Below, in pieces: positions 1 to 13,400 of a DNA stretch of 64,000 nt. This DNA is from Anniella stebbinsi. Taxonomy: Eukaryota; Chordata; Lepidosauria; Squamata; Anniellidae. The stretch spans positions 116,338,533-116,402,532 of the forward strand of contig JARDYH010000001.1 in NCBI GenBank assembly GCA_029215795.1. The letters are read 5' to 3'. The notes under the pieces are model-generated. The model did not search any database and was not told the DNA's origin. It worked only from the letters and a program-made list of their open reading frames with translations. Numbering within the stretch: the stretch's first letter is position 1; each line of letters opens with the position of its first letter. A program made the position numbers and the translations under genes.

Positions 1-46
1 GATAAGGGGTCATTGACATGCCTGCCTTTTTTTTTTTACCATATAT

Positions 47-470
47 ACACGGCTTGTGACCACAATACCTGACGGAACGCTTCTTCTGACACAAACTTAC
101 CCGTACACTATGATCAACATCTAAGGGCCTCCTCCGATTGCCTCCTCCAAGGAAGCTCAGAGGATGGCAACAAGGGGATGTTGGTGGCCCACCAACTATG
201 TAACGATCTCCCCGATGAGACTCACCTGGTGCCAAGACTGTTATCTTTTGGGCGCCAAGTTAAGACTTTTTTCTTCTCCCAGGCATTTAACAGAATATGT
301 TGAGGTTTTTAAACTGACCCATGGATAGTTTAAATTATATGTAGTTTGTTTTTAGGTTTAAAATTTTGTATATTGTTTTTTTAAATGTTCAATGTTTTTA
401 ATTTATGTAAACTGCCCAGAGAGCTTAGGCTATGGGGCGGTATATAAATGTAAATAAATAAATAAATAAT
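47..470 (+). mobile_element. L2-like LINE 3' end
   Basis: This is a decayed 3' fragment of an L2-like non-LTR retrotransposon. The first part keeps traces of the reverse transcriptase C-terminus seen in related copies (PRTLRS, FSVVAPQLWNNIPDE type, then FLFSQAF). It is followed by the hallmark 3' end, in which GCCCAGAGAGCTTAGGC and GGGGCGGTATATAAATG precede an AAATAAATAAAT tail. Copies with the same 3' end lie at 5680-5890, 15080-15380 and 29050-29515. Confidence 0.75.
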
Positions 471-3400
471 ATACATAGCACAATGCAAACTCCATTTTAG
501 ATTTCTTTTTAAGTTCAATACAAACTCCATTTTAAGATTTCTTTCACACTAATTATATTATCACAAAAATATTTTGAAATTTTAGACAACTTGAATTTTC
601 AAAAACCTACCCACACCTATTTGAAAAGCTTATTGCATAAAACGTCTGTGGTTTTCATTCTAGTAGACAGAGTGGCTGCTAAAAGAGCTATTGCTCAAGC
701 ATGCTGCAAAGCATTTTAGAGCGTGTGTCTTGATCCAGCAATATAGTAATAAAAATACTTTTATTGAAAATCTTGCTTCGTCTGACAGCTTTATAGCTAA
801 ATCTTCAAGCTATCATTCACTTTCACAAAAGAATATATGAAGTTACCTCTGTGAATTACAGCAGTGCTGTTGATTACAATATCTTAATAAAATAAGCATC
901 ACCACTGTCACAATGCCATCCATGTGGCTTTTTTACAATCTTTCTTGACAGTCTAACTGTGCTGAAAATATTTAAATGCAAACATGTATAACTGAGAAAC
1001 AAAGGAAACTTGGGTTTTACAGTTTTCTCACAACTGTAGTAATTCTAATAAATTTACACTTCAGCCAGATTGGATTAAATTAAAGAGAACATGCATGACC
1101 ATAGCTCAGGAAGTTGTAACTGGGTGAATCAGAGAAGTACAGGAAACAGGAAGTTCAAGACTCATTTCACATTGCTCTAAGTGTGTTAAAGTTACATGCA
1201 ATCTGTTAGGCTTGGAAGTCACATTGCTCCCTTGAAGGTTGGGGTCTCACCTGGATTTACTTTGAGCATGTGCTGAGCCAAACAGGGAGGCACTTAGAAT
1301 GAATCCTGAAGTGACCTGTGAAAAGCATCCCCCATTGGGCAATTTTCACACCCCTTTGCAAAAGAATGTGTAAGTGTTCTCAAGAAGGCAGCTGTTGGGG
1401 AATGTCTGCCAAACCAACCAGGCCAATGCTTCACCAGCTTAATCCAACTGTGTATATTTGTGTCAGAATGTAGATGGGGAAGTGCATTTAATGCAAACCT
1501 TGTTGAAAGCAATGCAGTCTATCTAATTGTATGAGATTTGTATTAAAGTGAACACCATGTCTTTAAAAGGCCCACTTTTTACCTTGGTGTGAAAATTTGG
1601 CATGTGGCTACTTGGAGCTAGGGTGCATTGCCGCTCACTAAAGATGGGTTCACATCTGGCCTATTTTCAGCAGAGCTCATTAGCATGGGGCCTGCTTTCA
1701 AACTTAGGTCTCAGCCCTAGGACATATATAGGAAGGTTTATCAGAACACATGCATAAGTTCTTCAGATCACACATGAACTGTTTCCTCTTTGCAATAGGG
1801 AAACCAGAACCAGCCCTCAGGTAATTGGGACTAAGGAAAAAGGCTTTCTGAATCAAAGGGTTATCCTGAACATCTCTTCTTATTGTGGAAATTAAATACT
1901 GTCAGCACAATGCGTATGATTGATTTTAAAGTTGCTGCTTTATGATAAACTGTATTATCACACTGTAACTGATAATGATGCCGTTGTCACAGATCTATTT
2001 TTTATCCCAGTCTGTCCTTTTACCCCTTAAAGGCACAATCCTATGCATGCTGGGTGGGAAATGCTGGGAGTTGTAGGACTTTTTATGTGTAAACATGCAT
2101 AGAGTTTTATTTACAGACAAGCCCTTTTACTTCAATATTACGGGGAAATATCATTGAAATATCATGTGTTAATAACCCTTAAATAGGGGCAATGAAAGAT
2201 ACCACCCATCCATATTCCTGTTTACTAATAATTCTTGTACTCCTTAGGGAATTGTCTCGTAGTTGTACAGAAAGTGAGAGCAAATCTGAAGGCTGGTGGA
2301 AAGTTGGGAGTTGTTGGACTGTTTTCTGTATCAATATGCATACGATTGCACTCTAAGTGATTACCTGGATTAAGAAATATTCACTGTAAACCTCAGGTGA
2401 AAAGCTGCCCTTTGTTCTCGGATTCATATTAAGAAAATTCTCAGCTATTATATTTCTTTGAACCTTGTTCTTCCTACCCAGCCCAACAGTTCCTCATTTT
2501 GTTAATAAGAATTTAATTTTCCTTTTGGAGGGCAACTTTAGTATTCCAAATTTATTTAAATGCATTAACATTTTTTTAAAAAAATCATTTAAATATTTAT
2601 TCTTCTTTATTAGTTTGTTGTCCTTTCATTTTAGCCAAGCACAGGGCCATATAAGCCGCACACAGCAAGAATCTAGCAAGGCTGCAGGTAGTGAGGAACA
2701 AAGACAGCTTGCTGCTAGACTGGTTACAAGGTTGGATTGGATGCAAGTCAAGCTGTGGGTTTAAAATATTTTTCCAGCAATAGTCTGGAGATACTGTGAG
2801 CTTTTTCCTGACAAAAAAGCACCACCTCAGGGGAAAAGTTTAAAAGTCCATGTTCTGTTCTGAAGATTTTTGCTCCAGCAGGACTGGGAGGCTTCCTGAT
2901 GTCCCTGGATGTGGTATGGTAGTGCACAATTAGAGGAGGGAGGAAGAGCTACCTCCTTAGGCACAGAGGGTGGAATTGTCACTTGTCTCCAGGCTCCCAC
3001 TCAGGAGGAGGAGTCTCTGGCAGAGTGGTTATTTTGGAAGCTACATTCTAGGATGTTCTCCTGTATCCTTCCTGTCATCAGACCCCATCTCTGACACTTG
3101 GATGTCTGAGTCCTGGGTCATGACATGCTGCTATTTAAATTTATTATTTTTATTTCTTCATATGAACACTGTGGCAGAAAGAGATTGTGACATTTAATCT
3201 TTAAAGGAAATCATCACTCAAGAAGGGCATGGTCTTGCATGACTCAGGGTCAAATGGACTTGTCCATACCAAATATGGACAGTGGTGAAGGTAAATTAGA
3301 AGCATTCCTTCCAGTCTGTGTGTCTGTGGGGGTATTGGTTAATCTATAGCTGTTGCTTGTGTTCATTATCACAGAGTACCGGAAAGAAAGAGATTAGTGT

Positions 3401-3921
3401 GTGTTAATAAATTATGAGAGGGAATATTTCCATTTTGAAGTGACAACTAAAATACAAAGATCATATACTTTATATCAAGGCTAACACACTGTCTTCTTAA
3501 GCTCTGCTGAAATTAATGAAGCTTAAGAATGCATAACTCTGTGATGGAGTGTATCCAAACAATATATGATAGCAGAATTGGGAATGTCAGTCTTATTTTG
3601 CTATAATTGCTGAATACAACTTCATTTTGTGTGGGAGACATTCCAGTTTTATTATAGCTGATTTTACTTAAAATGCCCACCTGCTAAAGTACAGCTATGG
3701 CTGATTCTTGGGGCCAAAATCCATGGGTCTGCAGCTCAGCCTCCGCCCTCCAAATGAGCACCCAGTAGGTGTTAAGAGCACCAAGGCAGTAGAAGCAAAG
3801 TCAACCTTATTCCTTAGTTGTTTCTGTATGATTTAAATGAGTTTACATTATAAAACTGCATTTGCTCAAGGTAATTTTTTTAAACCAAGATTGATGAACA
3901 TTTTTTTGTTTTGTTTTAATG

Positions 3922-4022
3922 CAGGGGTGGGCAAGTTGTGGCCAAATGTTTTGGCCTGCAACTCTCACAATCCGTAACCAGCAGAGCCAATGGTGAGGGA
4001 TGATGGGAGCTGTAGGCTAAAA
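3922..4022. mobile_element. hAT-type MITE fragment (GGGGTGGGCAA family)
   Basis: The fragment begins CAGGGGTGGGCAAGTTGTGG and runs through GGATGATGGGAGCTGTAGGC, matching the left and central parts of the intact MITEs at 23004-23140 and 34608-34744. The right terminal repeat is missing or decayed. Confidence 0.6.
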
Positions 4023-4639
4023 GTAATACAGATGGCCATCTAAAGGGGGACCCCGATGGACCATCAAGCCCAGGTTCTAAAATTACCTAGTTGCACCACT
4101 GTACTATAATCACATAATAGCTTGAGGCTTTCAAATCATGTCTCCTCCTCCTGCATGCAGTCACCTATATTCCCCTGTAGCCTCTCTGGAGGCATGATGG
4201 GCTTTTGTGAACAATGTGGGATGGGTGTAGGGGTCTGCTGTGGAAGGGGAGAATTATCCAAAATAGGATGGATCTCAGCTTAATTTAAGAACATTCTTCT
4301 GTCTTCTCCCCACCCCTTGCAGTCCCCCATGCCCTACTGTTCAGGAATAATCCCTTCAATCTTCTGGGGGCTTTCCATGGGGTTTGGGTGGAGATGGGAA
4401 TGGGAAACCTCACTTCTCTTAACTTCCTTAATATAGAACCCTTAATATCCAGGCCACAATTGGAAGATAAACAGGGTCAGTATGTACCTTTTTTCCAATA
4501 GAAATTTAAATTACATGCAATTCACATGATTTAAATTATGCTTTGAAAGGCGTGAGATAGGTTTTTTGATGTTTAAGCAAACTATAATATATGATTATAT
4601 AATATACCTAGTGTTCAGAGTTTTACCATTCTTATTATA

Positions 4640-4712
4640 TTTATTATCATTTCATACCATTGTTATGCTCATTTTACAGATGGTGGGATTAAAAGCTATT
4701 TTAAGTGACTAA
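4640..4712 (-). repeat. Possible MIR/CORE-SINE remnant
   Basis: A short stretch with CTCATTTTACAGATGGTGGG followed by TTTTAAGTGACTA resembles the conserved core of MIR-like SINEs read on the complementary strand. It is too short and diverged for a firm call. Confidence 0.4.
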
Positions 4713-5466
4713 TTAGGGATTTGGACTGATGGCTCCAGTTCCAGGTTGAACACATTGACTGAGTTTGGATGATCATGTTGGTAAAAGAAGCCATTGTATT
4801 TTTTCCCTCCACCCCTGCATGTGCTGCTTGCTATTGTCATTTGCATAATCCCCCACAATACACCCTGGGTTGGTGTTTCATATGCACACATGGCACACCA
4901 CATGACACACTGCGCAGTGGCGATGGCTTCTTATCCACCCTACAACCCATGACTTTCAGTAGGATTTGTAGGAACAGTACAAAGCTAATCCTGCCATGCC
5001 ACATACCAGATTCAGATGACACACCAAACCTTGCTGCTCTTTGGGAATTATGCAAATGACTGTCATACCCGTGACATGCACAGGGTTGGGGGAGAAGCCA
5101 CAATGGGTGTTTTTTTTTTATCAACGTTAGCATCTGAACACCCCCATCTACTGGGAGACATTGGCTCTCCAGATCAAAAAGAGCCTGTGAAAAGTAGAAG
5201 AAAATCTAAATGTTATGACAAATGAAAATATATTTCAGTACAGCAGCCCTTTAAAGGACAAAACTTACTTTACTCTATCAAAGAGATTTGTCTTGCAATG
5301 CAAATATTTCAATGTTGTAAGTGATAAATAGTGCCAGGTGCCGTGTCTGACATATCCTTCATCACTTTGCTCTCATAGGTGTACAGATTCCAAACTGTGT
5401 TGACTGTGTTTTTGCATGTGAGTTGTTGTATATATAAAACGTGCTTCTTGCATCTTAAGTGTGTAT

Positions 5467-5512
5467 ACACACACACACACACATACACACGTATTTACAC
5501 ACACATTATTTC
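5467..5512. repeat. (CA)n microsatellite
   Basis: A run of CA dinucleotides interrupted by single T substitutions. It has no coding content. Confidence 0.9.
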
Positions 5513-5652
5513 CTAAAGATCAAATTTTGAAAAGTTAAATACAGTTTATTACAGCTACTGATTTTATGAAATTGCTGACATCAAATAGAGGATTTCCAAA
5601 GAGTTTTCCTGCAAACGACGAGGGATGGAAGATTTTTTTTGATGCTAGAGGT

Positions 5653-5890
5653 CTTATTATTATTATTATTATTATTTATTACATTTCTATACTGCCCCAT
5701 AGCTGAAGCTCTCTGGGCGGTTTACAGAAATTTAAACTTTGGGCATTAAAATCGATATAGAAATTTAAAAACATAAAAACAGACAACATATAAAAACAGT
5801 GTACATTTAAAACAGCTGCAAACTCTCAGCCAGGCCTAAATATAGTTCTCAGGTCAATTAAAAACTCAGTATATGCTATTAAATGCCTGG
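5653..5890 (-). mobile_element. L2-like LINE 3' end with (ATT)n tail
   Basis: Read on the minus strand, this is the L2 3' end: TAAACCGCCCAGAGAGCTTC, then a GGGGCAG box, followed by a simple tail that appears here as (ATT)n at 5653-5681. It extends toward 5890 with the AT-rich 3' UTR and a partial TTAAATG block. No coding potential remains. Confidence 0.7.
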
Positions 5891-6489
5891 ATTAATTATA
5901 TAACTAATTAATCCTTTGGAATTTTTAAAATTGTATGAGAAACTATACTGCATTTCCAAAATGATACAGTATTAATAGAAAAGCAACTGTTCTTTCTCTT
6001 TCCCCTTCTCTTTGTACTGCTGAAAGGCTATCATCAGGCGTCTGTTCACTATGATGAATCTCACATCAGAATCTAATATGCATAGGAAATGTTCTTTTCA
6101 TTTTATGTGAATACTCTGCTGGTACAATCACAAAATATCACCCTGTTCTCATGAAGTCAATGGAGTCTTTTTTTAGGTACAGGATCAGAAAATTTGAATT
6201 AGGTTCTTAAGTAGTAGTAGACGCTGAGGGAGGACAAAGTAAGGAGGTGTGTTTGAACAAAAGGGGTCATTCTAGTAAATGTCCAGAGGCCTCCATAAAT
6301 AAGTATTTATCTTTCATGACACAGTGGGAAAACTGGGAAAACATGAAACTTTGTTTGAAATTTTGAAATTTAGAGAGGCTAAAAGAAAAGAATGAGAAAG
6401 GAAAAACCGTGCTAAGTACCTGGAGGTAGAATCTGCGGGAGAGAATTAGTTGGGAAAGATCCTTGGTGTCTGAAAATTTGTTTAATTGT

Positions 6490-7200
6490 CTGAAAATATT
6501 GTAACAATATTCACACTAAGCTATGATGGATAAGCATTTTGAACTAACTATGATGGCTTAGGGTGTTGTGTGTAGGGTGTTTTCCCTAACCATGGTGGCT
6601 ACATAATCACGATTTAACCACCCTCACTACCCATGCCCCACGGTCCTAACCATGACTTGGAGTGTTGTCTGTCAGGCCCCCACGGTTAACCCTGTGGTTC
6701 ACCAAGCGCTGCCATAGAGCTGCCATTAGCATTGCTATTAGAGGCATGAATACTCTTGCATAAATGGCGGCTACACAGCTGCCATTTCTGTAAAAGACCC
6801 CAGTCTGGCCCCTAATCTGGAAGCCAAGTGAGGGGGAGTCTGTTGGACTTCACCTCTGTATCGAACACCTGCAACATCCCTAGCAGAGAACAAAGATGCT
6901 CCCAGGCACAAACACCTTTGGCCCTCGCGTAAAGCGAAAACATCTCCATCCACCCAGCCAATGGCCAGGAAGCACAAAAACTTCTTCCCATGGTTCTCCA
7001 AGCAGTTACAAAAAAGCGGCTACTCCCACATCCACAACAATGCAAGAAGAAGCTGCATACACTCAAGAAGTGTGGTTAGGTTGGAGGGTGGTTAGGCAGA
7101 GTGGTTAGTGCATGTGTGGCGGGAGCACTAGGCATGATTAGTGCAAACCACCATGCACAGTATTTAGCCTAACTACCCTTCCCCGAATTACATCTGAACA
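6490..7200. mobile_element. Unclassified DNA-transposon-like repeat rich in TAACCAT/GGTTA motifs
   Basis: This is a block of higher GC content with repeated TAACCATG and GGTTAG words in both orientations, plus GTGTTGTCTG and related words. Such composition is typical of non-autonomous lizard DNA elements. I could not define clean terminal repeats or a TSD. Both strands carry short ORFs (for example 6771-7001 - and 6896-7108 +) that look like chance products. Confidence 0.4.
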
Positions 7201-8785
7201 GGGCCATTAGATTGTGAATCAGAGTAGCAAGTCAGACTCTTTATCATCAAGCCTCTCCTTGTGTATAAAGTTCTTACACCTGGTACTTTATGTGCAGTTG
7301 TGAGGGTCTTATGTGTACCTCATAATTCATGGGCTGTGGGTACTATTATTTCCTTATACATGACGTGCATGTATGATAGTCAAACATGATAGTCTACAGG
7401 AACTGCAAGCAGTTTCTTACTCTCCAGTGCTTTTGTGCATAAGATTTTCATGTTATGTTAGATGTAAAAATCAAGAAAAGTCTGTTTAAGCTTTTCTGAA
7501 AATATAAACACTGCACCATGACAAAAGGAAAAGATGAGAAATATGATAACATTAGCAAGGCTAAATTATTAACGCTAATAACACGTTATGCTACTAGAAT
7601 TATCAGGAAATACAGTGCAAGTATGGATGTGTGGCAGACAGCAAATGAGTGTTTCACACTGAAATATTCTAAACTTATTGGCTTTATGCTTCATTACATA
7701 GGTAATGAATTTCACACATTTCTAGACTTAAACTGTGAAGCTGACCATAATATTTTTTGCATCAGTAAGTATAAAAGTATTTAAGTGCCTCAGTAGAACT
7801 GCTTTATTTTAATAATACTAATAGCATTCTGTTTATGTTCAGAGAAAATGGAGTACCATTTTATTATTTCTATGTCCCATTTCTAAATGCATTAGTGCAG
7901 AAAAAATGTCGTTAAATATGTTTTGTTGGAATTATTATTAAAGGTTCCTTCATCCATGAACAACAGCTACGTTCCTAATTAGAAACCCTGTTCCTTCAAA
8001 CAGCTTGTGTGAGAATTCAGTCAAAGTTCAAGCATAAGTATGAGCGGAACACTGGACTAAGAATAAATAATTACATACATCATCACCTCTAGTTAATAAC
8101 CATAGCATGAAGAGTGGGGAAAATAAATGAATTGCTTCCTATAACAGTCTTCAAAATATTTGGAAAAATGAAAACAAAATTAGATCTTTTAATACTTTGT
8201 TGACCTTTGCTATTTAATTCAGCCACAGTTTGTTTTTACCTGACATGCCAAGATAATTTGAAACCTGAATGTGTTGTTAAGCAGCTACTTTAGAAACATT
8301 CAAGGCTTTGTGCAGGACCCATAAGGCTTTTTATTTCTTCAACCAACTGGACTTCATGCCATATGGGGAAAAGATGGAGGGCAGACCATTAAGCAGGGGA
8401 AACAAAAGAAGAGAGAACCTCACCAGATGCTGAATGAGTTGGACATTCTAGTAAATGGCAAAAAACTGTATTATTTTGTAACGTAATTAAATTGTGTTGC
8501 ATTGAGGAAGACTTTTAGCTCAAATGCAGTTGGATTACATTATATCTTCTTAAGAAATTGCTTCCTAACATATGATGAGGCCCACTCCTCTCTTATTTCT
8601 TCTTTGTGGTCTATGTGACTCACATGTATAGGCTATGCACCTGCACAGAACAGTCATTTGGAACATTCTAGAGCTGAGAAGGCGGGAGTCCTATGCACCC
8701 CATCTGCTCATGCTGTGGATTCCACTAGCCACTTAGTTCTTTTTTTGTCCACTGCAGTGACTGGAAGTGTTTGGAATGTTCTCTG

Positions 8786-9104
8786 TAGGCTGACCATATG
8801 AAAAGGAGGACAGGGCTCATGTTACTTTAACAGTTGTAGAGAAAAGGGAATTTCAGCCAGTGTCATTTGTATGCAATTAGTTCCTGGTGAAATCCCCTCT
8901 TCATCGCAACAGTTAAAGTTGCAGAGGCCTGCCCTCTTTTGTATCTGGTCACTCTAGTATAGTGCCTGCACCTTTAACTGTTGTGATGAAGAGGGAATTT
9001 CACCAGGAACTAATTGCATACAAATGACACCAGCTGAAATTCCCTTTTCTCTACAACTGTTAAAGTTACATGAGCCCTGTCCTCCTTTTCATATGATCAG
9101 CCTA
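8786..9104. mobile_element. Palindromic hAT-type MITE with 8-bp TSD
   Basis: A 319-bp foldback element with termini TAGGCTGACCATATG and CATATGATCAGCCTA. Arms of roughly 130 bp pair almost throughout, including ACAGTTGTAGAGAAAAGGGA and its complement. It is flanked by an exact 8-bp duplication, GTTCTCTG (8778-8785 and 9105-9112), diagnostic of hAT-class transposition. It sits inside the DIRS-like element and is therefore younger than it. Confidence 0.9.
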
Positions 9105-9909
9105 GTTCTCTGTGTCTCACAGCTTTTTTCACTACAAATTGCAACAGTCCCCTCATGGGGCTGCTGGGCAGAGTTCTTTCTCTCTTTGCTCTCTCTTTTC
9201 TCCTTTCTTACTAAGTTTTTCTTCCTTTTTGTCTTTGCTCCTTGGGGCCATAGGGCCTCCAAGGCTTTCTTCAAAAAGTGCACCTGCTATGATGGGAAGA
9301 TACCACCAACCAATGGCCATTCTTTCTGTCTTTTGTGCATGGGAGAGGGACACATAAGGGACTGTTGCACCCTATGCCAGGCCTTTACTAAGCTGTCTAG
9401 AAGGAACAGAATGCATCATCTTCGCACCCTTTTATGGGAGCAAGCCCCAAACTGCAGATATAGCTACCCTAAACTGGCCTCTTCACACCACCTCATCCTC
9501 TATCTGCATTAGGCCAGCACTGACACTTTGTCTTCTGCTCTCCACAGCTTCCCTATCAATGGAAGGGACTGCAGGGCAATTGTCCTCAGTATCGGGCACA
9601 CCAGTCTTCTCTCTGGCATCAACTTTGGCCTTGCCTTTGGAACAACCATCGGCCATGGCAATTCAGCTTGGCCTCGATACTTTGATAACGAGACTGAGAA
9701 GGTTAAAACCGCTAAGTCCCAAAACAAATAGCCTACTAATTCCCAGGCACTGAGACCAAAGAGCAAGAAGAAGACTGCATACAAAACATTCAGGCCCGGT
9801 ACCAGTGGTTTTGCAACCACTTCATCTTCAATCCACAACATCGATTTTGGAGGAACTACAGCCCCCTTGGGATCATAATTTGTCTGACAATATCCAGTGT
9901 ATAGGGTTG

Positions 9910-10420
9910 ATGTCAGAGGGTGAATCCAGGGAATGATTTTCTCCAGGATCTTACCAGCCCATTCTTCGGGATTGCTCTCAAGTACCATCCCTTCATAAGT
10001 CTAACTCTCACAGGGACTGATCTTCATCCAAAGAACTTTCACCAGCAACATCTGCTTCCTTAGGGAGATTTTTCCACCATCACTATAAGTTCACTATAAC
10101 TGTGGGATGATGACCAGTTCCCCTGTTACGCCAGGTTTCCAACCTACTACTACAATAATTGATCCCATGATGACGTCACTTATCTTATCGATGCATCATG
10201 ATTACATGGAAACAGATGCCCCATATTACTACTCCTGACATCAATGATCTTGCTCTCTTCACCATAGCAAACAATCAGAGGTGCCCCCTGGTTGCACAGC
10301 CCTGACCCATACCATGTCAAAACAACCCAACTTATGAAAGGATGGTATTTGAGAGCAATCCCAAAGAATGGGCTGGTAAGGTCCTGGAGAAAATCATTCC
10401 CTGGATTCACTCTCTGACAC
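9910..10420. repeat. Inverted duplication inside the DIRS-like element
   Basis: The segment 9910-10000 recurs in reverse complement at 10330-10420 with few differences. The shared core reads GAATCCAGGGAATGATTTTC and continues through ACCAGCCCATTCTT. The arms are separated by about 330 bp. The ORF on the minus strand at 10180-10410 is simply the inverted copy of the + strand reading. Confidence 0.85.
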
Positions 10421-13400
10421 TTGACTAGCCTACTGCTTGCTCTGCATCCATCTCTTCCAGCTAACTTCTTCCAAGACTTGGTCCTCCTGAAAATTCCAGA
10501 GACTACTATGAATATTCAGGCACCAACACCCGCCGCCATACAATCACTAACAGTTAACTCATTAGTTACTCAGGCATCACGTTACTAACCTGAAGCTATC
10601 AATTAAGCCACACTCCAAAGATAATTCTACAGGACAGGACAATGACTGCTCCAACTCATGCTCCCTCTCATCTGCAATGGCTTCCATCTCTTCACCAGAT
10701 GGTGCTATGGGGGATCAGAACTCTCTTCCTCAATGTCAGGCCCTACACAGTGCAAATGGCTAAATCTTTGGTTCTAGAGATCAAGGCTGCTCTGATTCCT
10801 GTCACCAACCCAGTGTTCAAGAGGGTGCAGCTGGACTTGGCTCTCCTAGTCACTATTCCCATTCTCCCCATCCTTTTGACTGTCATCAAACAGTCATGGA
10901 TGAAACCTTCCACCGTACTTTCTACATCCAAAAAGACAGAGAACTAATACAGACCTAGGAAGAAAACTGCTCATTTTAAACACCCCACACCTAACTCTAT
11001 AATTGTGGAGATATCCCAGTCAAAGGCTACAAAAAGCTCCATTCTGCCCCTGTCAACTTGAAAGGGAGAAAGTTGGATTTGATGGGATGTAGAATGTATT
11101 ACATCATGGCTCTAGTGCTCTGAATGGGAAATTATGAGTTTTGCCTGACAGCCTACCAACAGTTCCTATAGGAAAAAGTGTCAACTTTTTTCAACCACCT
11201 CTCGGAAGATTTAAAAAACCTGGCAATGATATTTCAAGCCAAAGCTCACAGGCTGGCAGCCACTATGTCACTATGCCTGGCTTAGAACAACAGGGCTTAA
11301 CCAAGAGGCTAGATCCAGAGTAGACCCCCCCCCCCTTGTTCAATAGAGAAGGCCTCTTTAGTGCATCTGCAGAAGAGACTTTGGACCACACCCTCAAGAT
11401 GAAAACGTCTTCTCTCAAGAATTAAATGGGATCCCAATCCTCCTCTACTTCCAGGAATCACACCTGCCCATATTGGCAATGCAGAGAGCAGTGAGGTGTC
11501 AGCTGGATACAGCCTCGACCAGTCTCGTGAACTTCCTTCCAACCAAGATGACCCTTTCAGAATAAATACTGCCATTCACGTGAGGCAAACACCCATATCA
11601 ATCAAAACATTATCTTTGACTCATACAGGGATGAGGGACCATCAGCCTCACTCTTCTCCAGCCAGCTTGGACTCTTTCTGCTTGTGTGGGAATCCATCAC
11701 GACCAATACCTGAATATTTTGACTCATCACTCAAGGCTTACGTTATCAAGTTCGTAGGGATTCCTCCCACAGGAATCTTCCACACCACCCATCGTTTCCC
11801 AGCACCCAGGAAAGAAATCACCATGCTTTCAGACAAAGGTGGGATAGAAAGAATAACCTCAGCACAAAAATTTACCATTTTTTCCCTCTAGGTACTTCAC
11901 CGTCCCCAAAAAGTCTTTGGCCCATACTTGACCTTTGAGATGTCAATCGTTATATCCAACTGTGTAAATTTCAAATGACTAACCTTTCTTCCATTCTTCC
12001 CTTACTCTGCTGCAGAGACTGGTTTCTTACAATAGACCTCTGTGACACTTCTTTTCATATTGCCATCCATCATACATGATGCCGCTTTCTCAACTTTGCT
12101 CTTGGCAACAAATTCTTCCAGTCCAAGGTTCTCTCATTCAGTCTAGCCACAGCACTGAAAGTATTTCCAAAGTTCATGGCAGTACTAAGCAGGACACCTG
12201 CGACTAAAAGGAATAGTAGTCTTCCCGTACATAGACAACTGGCTTTTCATTGCTCTTTCATCTCACGACCTCTGTGCCAACATCGACATAGGCTTAGACT
12301 TCCTCAAATCTTTAGTTCTACAGGTCAACGAAAAGAAGTCCTGTCTTTCATCCCTTCTCAAAACCAGCCATTTATAGGTACACTTCTGGACATTTGTGGG
12401 GCACTCCTACTGTAGACTGTTTTGTTATAAAACTAAATTCAAAATGTAATGCCTTCTGCAGCAGGGCAGGCCATGACCTAGACTCTCTGGGCAATGCCCT
12501 AGACTATTTCTTGTCCCCACCACCACCACCACTTTCCTCATCACAAATTTTGTGAACAAGCTAGAGATACTCCCTGTATTATAATAACCCTGTAGTGGCC
12601 GCAGCAACCTTTGTTCATGGCATTGCTTCTTCTATCCAAGCACACCTTTTTCTGTCTCCCTCGAAGAGTGGAGGATTGCAGCTAAGCCAGAGTGAAAAGT
12701 GAATTCTGACATGGAGCTCTGTCCCTTTGACCCCTGGTTCCATTAGTTCGCTGCTTATTCCCTGGTAAGTGTGGATGGGTCTGCAGCATCAGTAAAAAAG
12801 AAAGAAAATATTTTTATATTACCATGATGTAGTAAATGATCAGTGTTTAAAAATATTTGTTTTAATCCTTTAAATCCTGTATATTAGTTTTTGCTATGCA
12901 ATTGTAGCAATACAATTTTGTATTTGCTCAGGATTTTCCGCTGGTTCAAATTTCTAACCTAGTACGATTGCTAAATTTCTTGAGGCTCAAGCCCTGAGAC
13001 TCCAGAATAGAACCTGGGAAGTTTGAGGGTAGCACTTGTTGGAGCAAAACATCTAGTGGCTCTTGGAGCCAGAGGATAGGAAATAATCAAGTGGTGTTTG
13101 ATGTTTAAAGAGAGATCTCAAACTATCTCTTTCTCTGAAGGTTAGAGGTCTAACCTTTCTCCACTGCAATATTATTTCCTTCATCCTTATCTCTTTTGAA
13201 CATAAATTTATTGTGTCTATATTGGGACCTTCACCATAGAAAGAACATGCTGTAGAAAATCGTTGCTTTAAACTTTATGATGGAGGAAAACTTAGGGACA
13301 AGGCCTGTGGAGAAGACCTTGTCCCTTTTTGTCTTGACTCCTTCAATCCTTCTGGAGAGCCTGAGAAGGAGCCTAAACCTTGTATTGTCAGAACAAACGT

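Larger units (their letters stand above)
8625..12790 (+). mobile_element. Degenerate DIRS-like retrotransposon (gag and reverse transcriptase remnants)
   Basis: Several frames on the + strand carry pieces that fit DIRS-type elements of reptiles. A cysteine-rich gag segment at about 9265-9460 reads CTCYDGKIPPTNGHSFCLLC and ends LWEQA. A central gag block at 10760-10945 contains KSLVLEIKAALIPVTNPVFK and IKQSWMKPSTVLSTSKKTEN. A reverse-transcriptase region at about 11840-12410 contains YFTVPKK, a G-V-V-F-P-Y-I-D-N-W-L palm motif (YIDD expected) and VNEKKSCL. Frameshifts and stops interrupt all of it, so it is inactive. No tyrosine recombinase was recognised. The 5' boundary is approximate; the element is split by the MITE at 8786-9104. 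Frames shift between pieces, so family assignment is by motif order only. Confidence 0.7.

Noticed and set aside
2465..2764. 99-codon ORF
   Set aside because: AT-rich composition, no recognisable domain and no gene context; most likely chance.
9024..9512. 162-codon ORF as a zinc-finger host gene
   Set aside because: The cysteine motif fits the gag protein of the DIRS-like element, and the upstream part of the ORF is MITE sequence.
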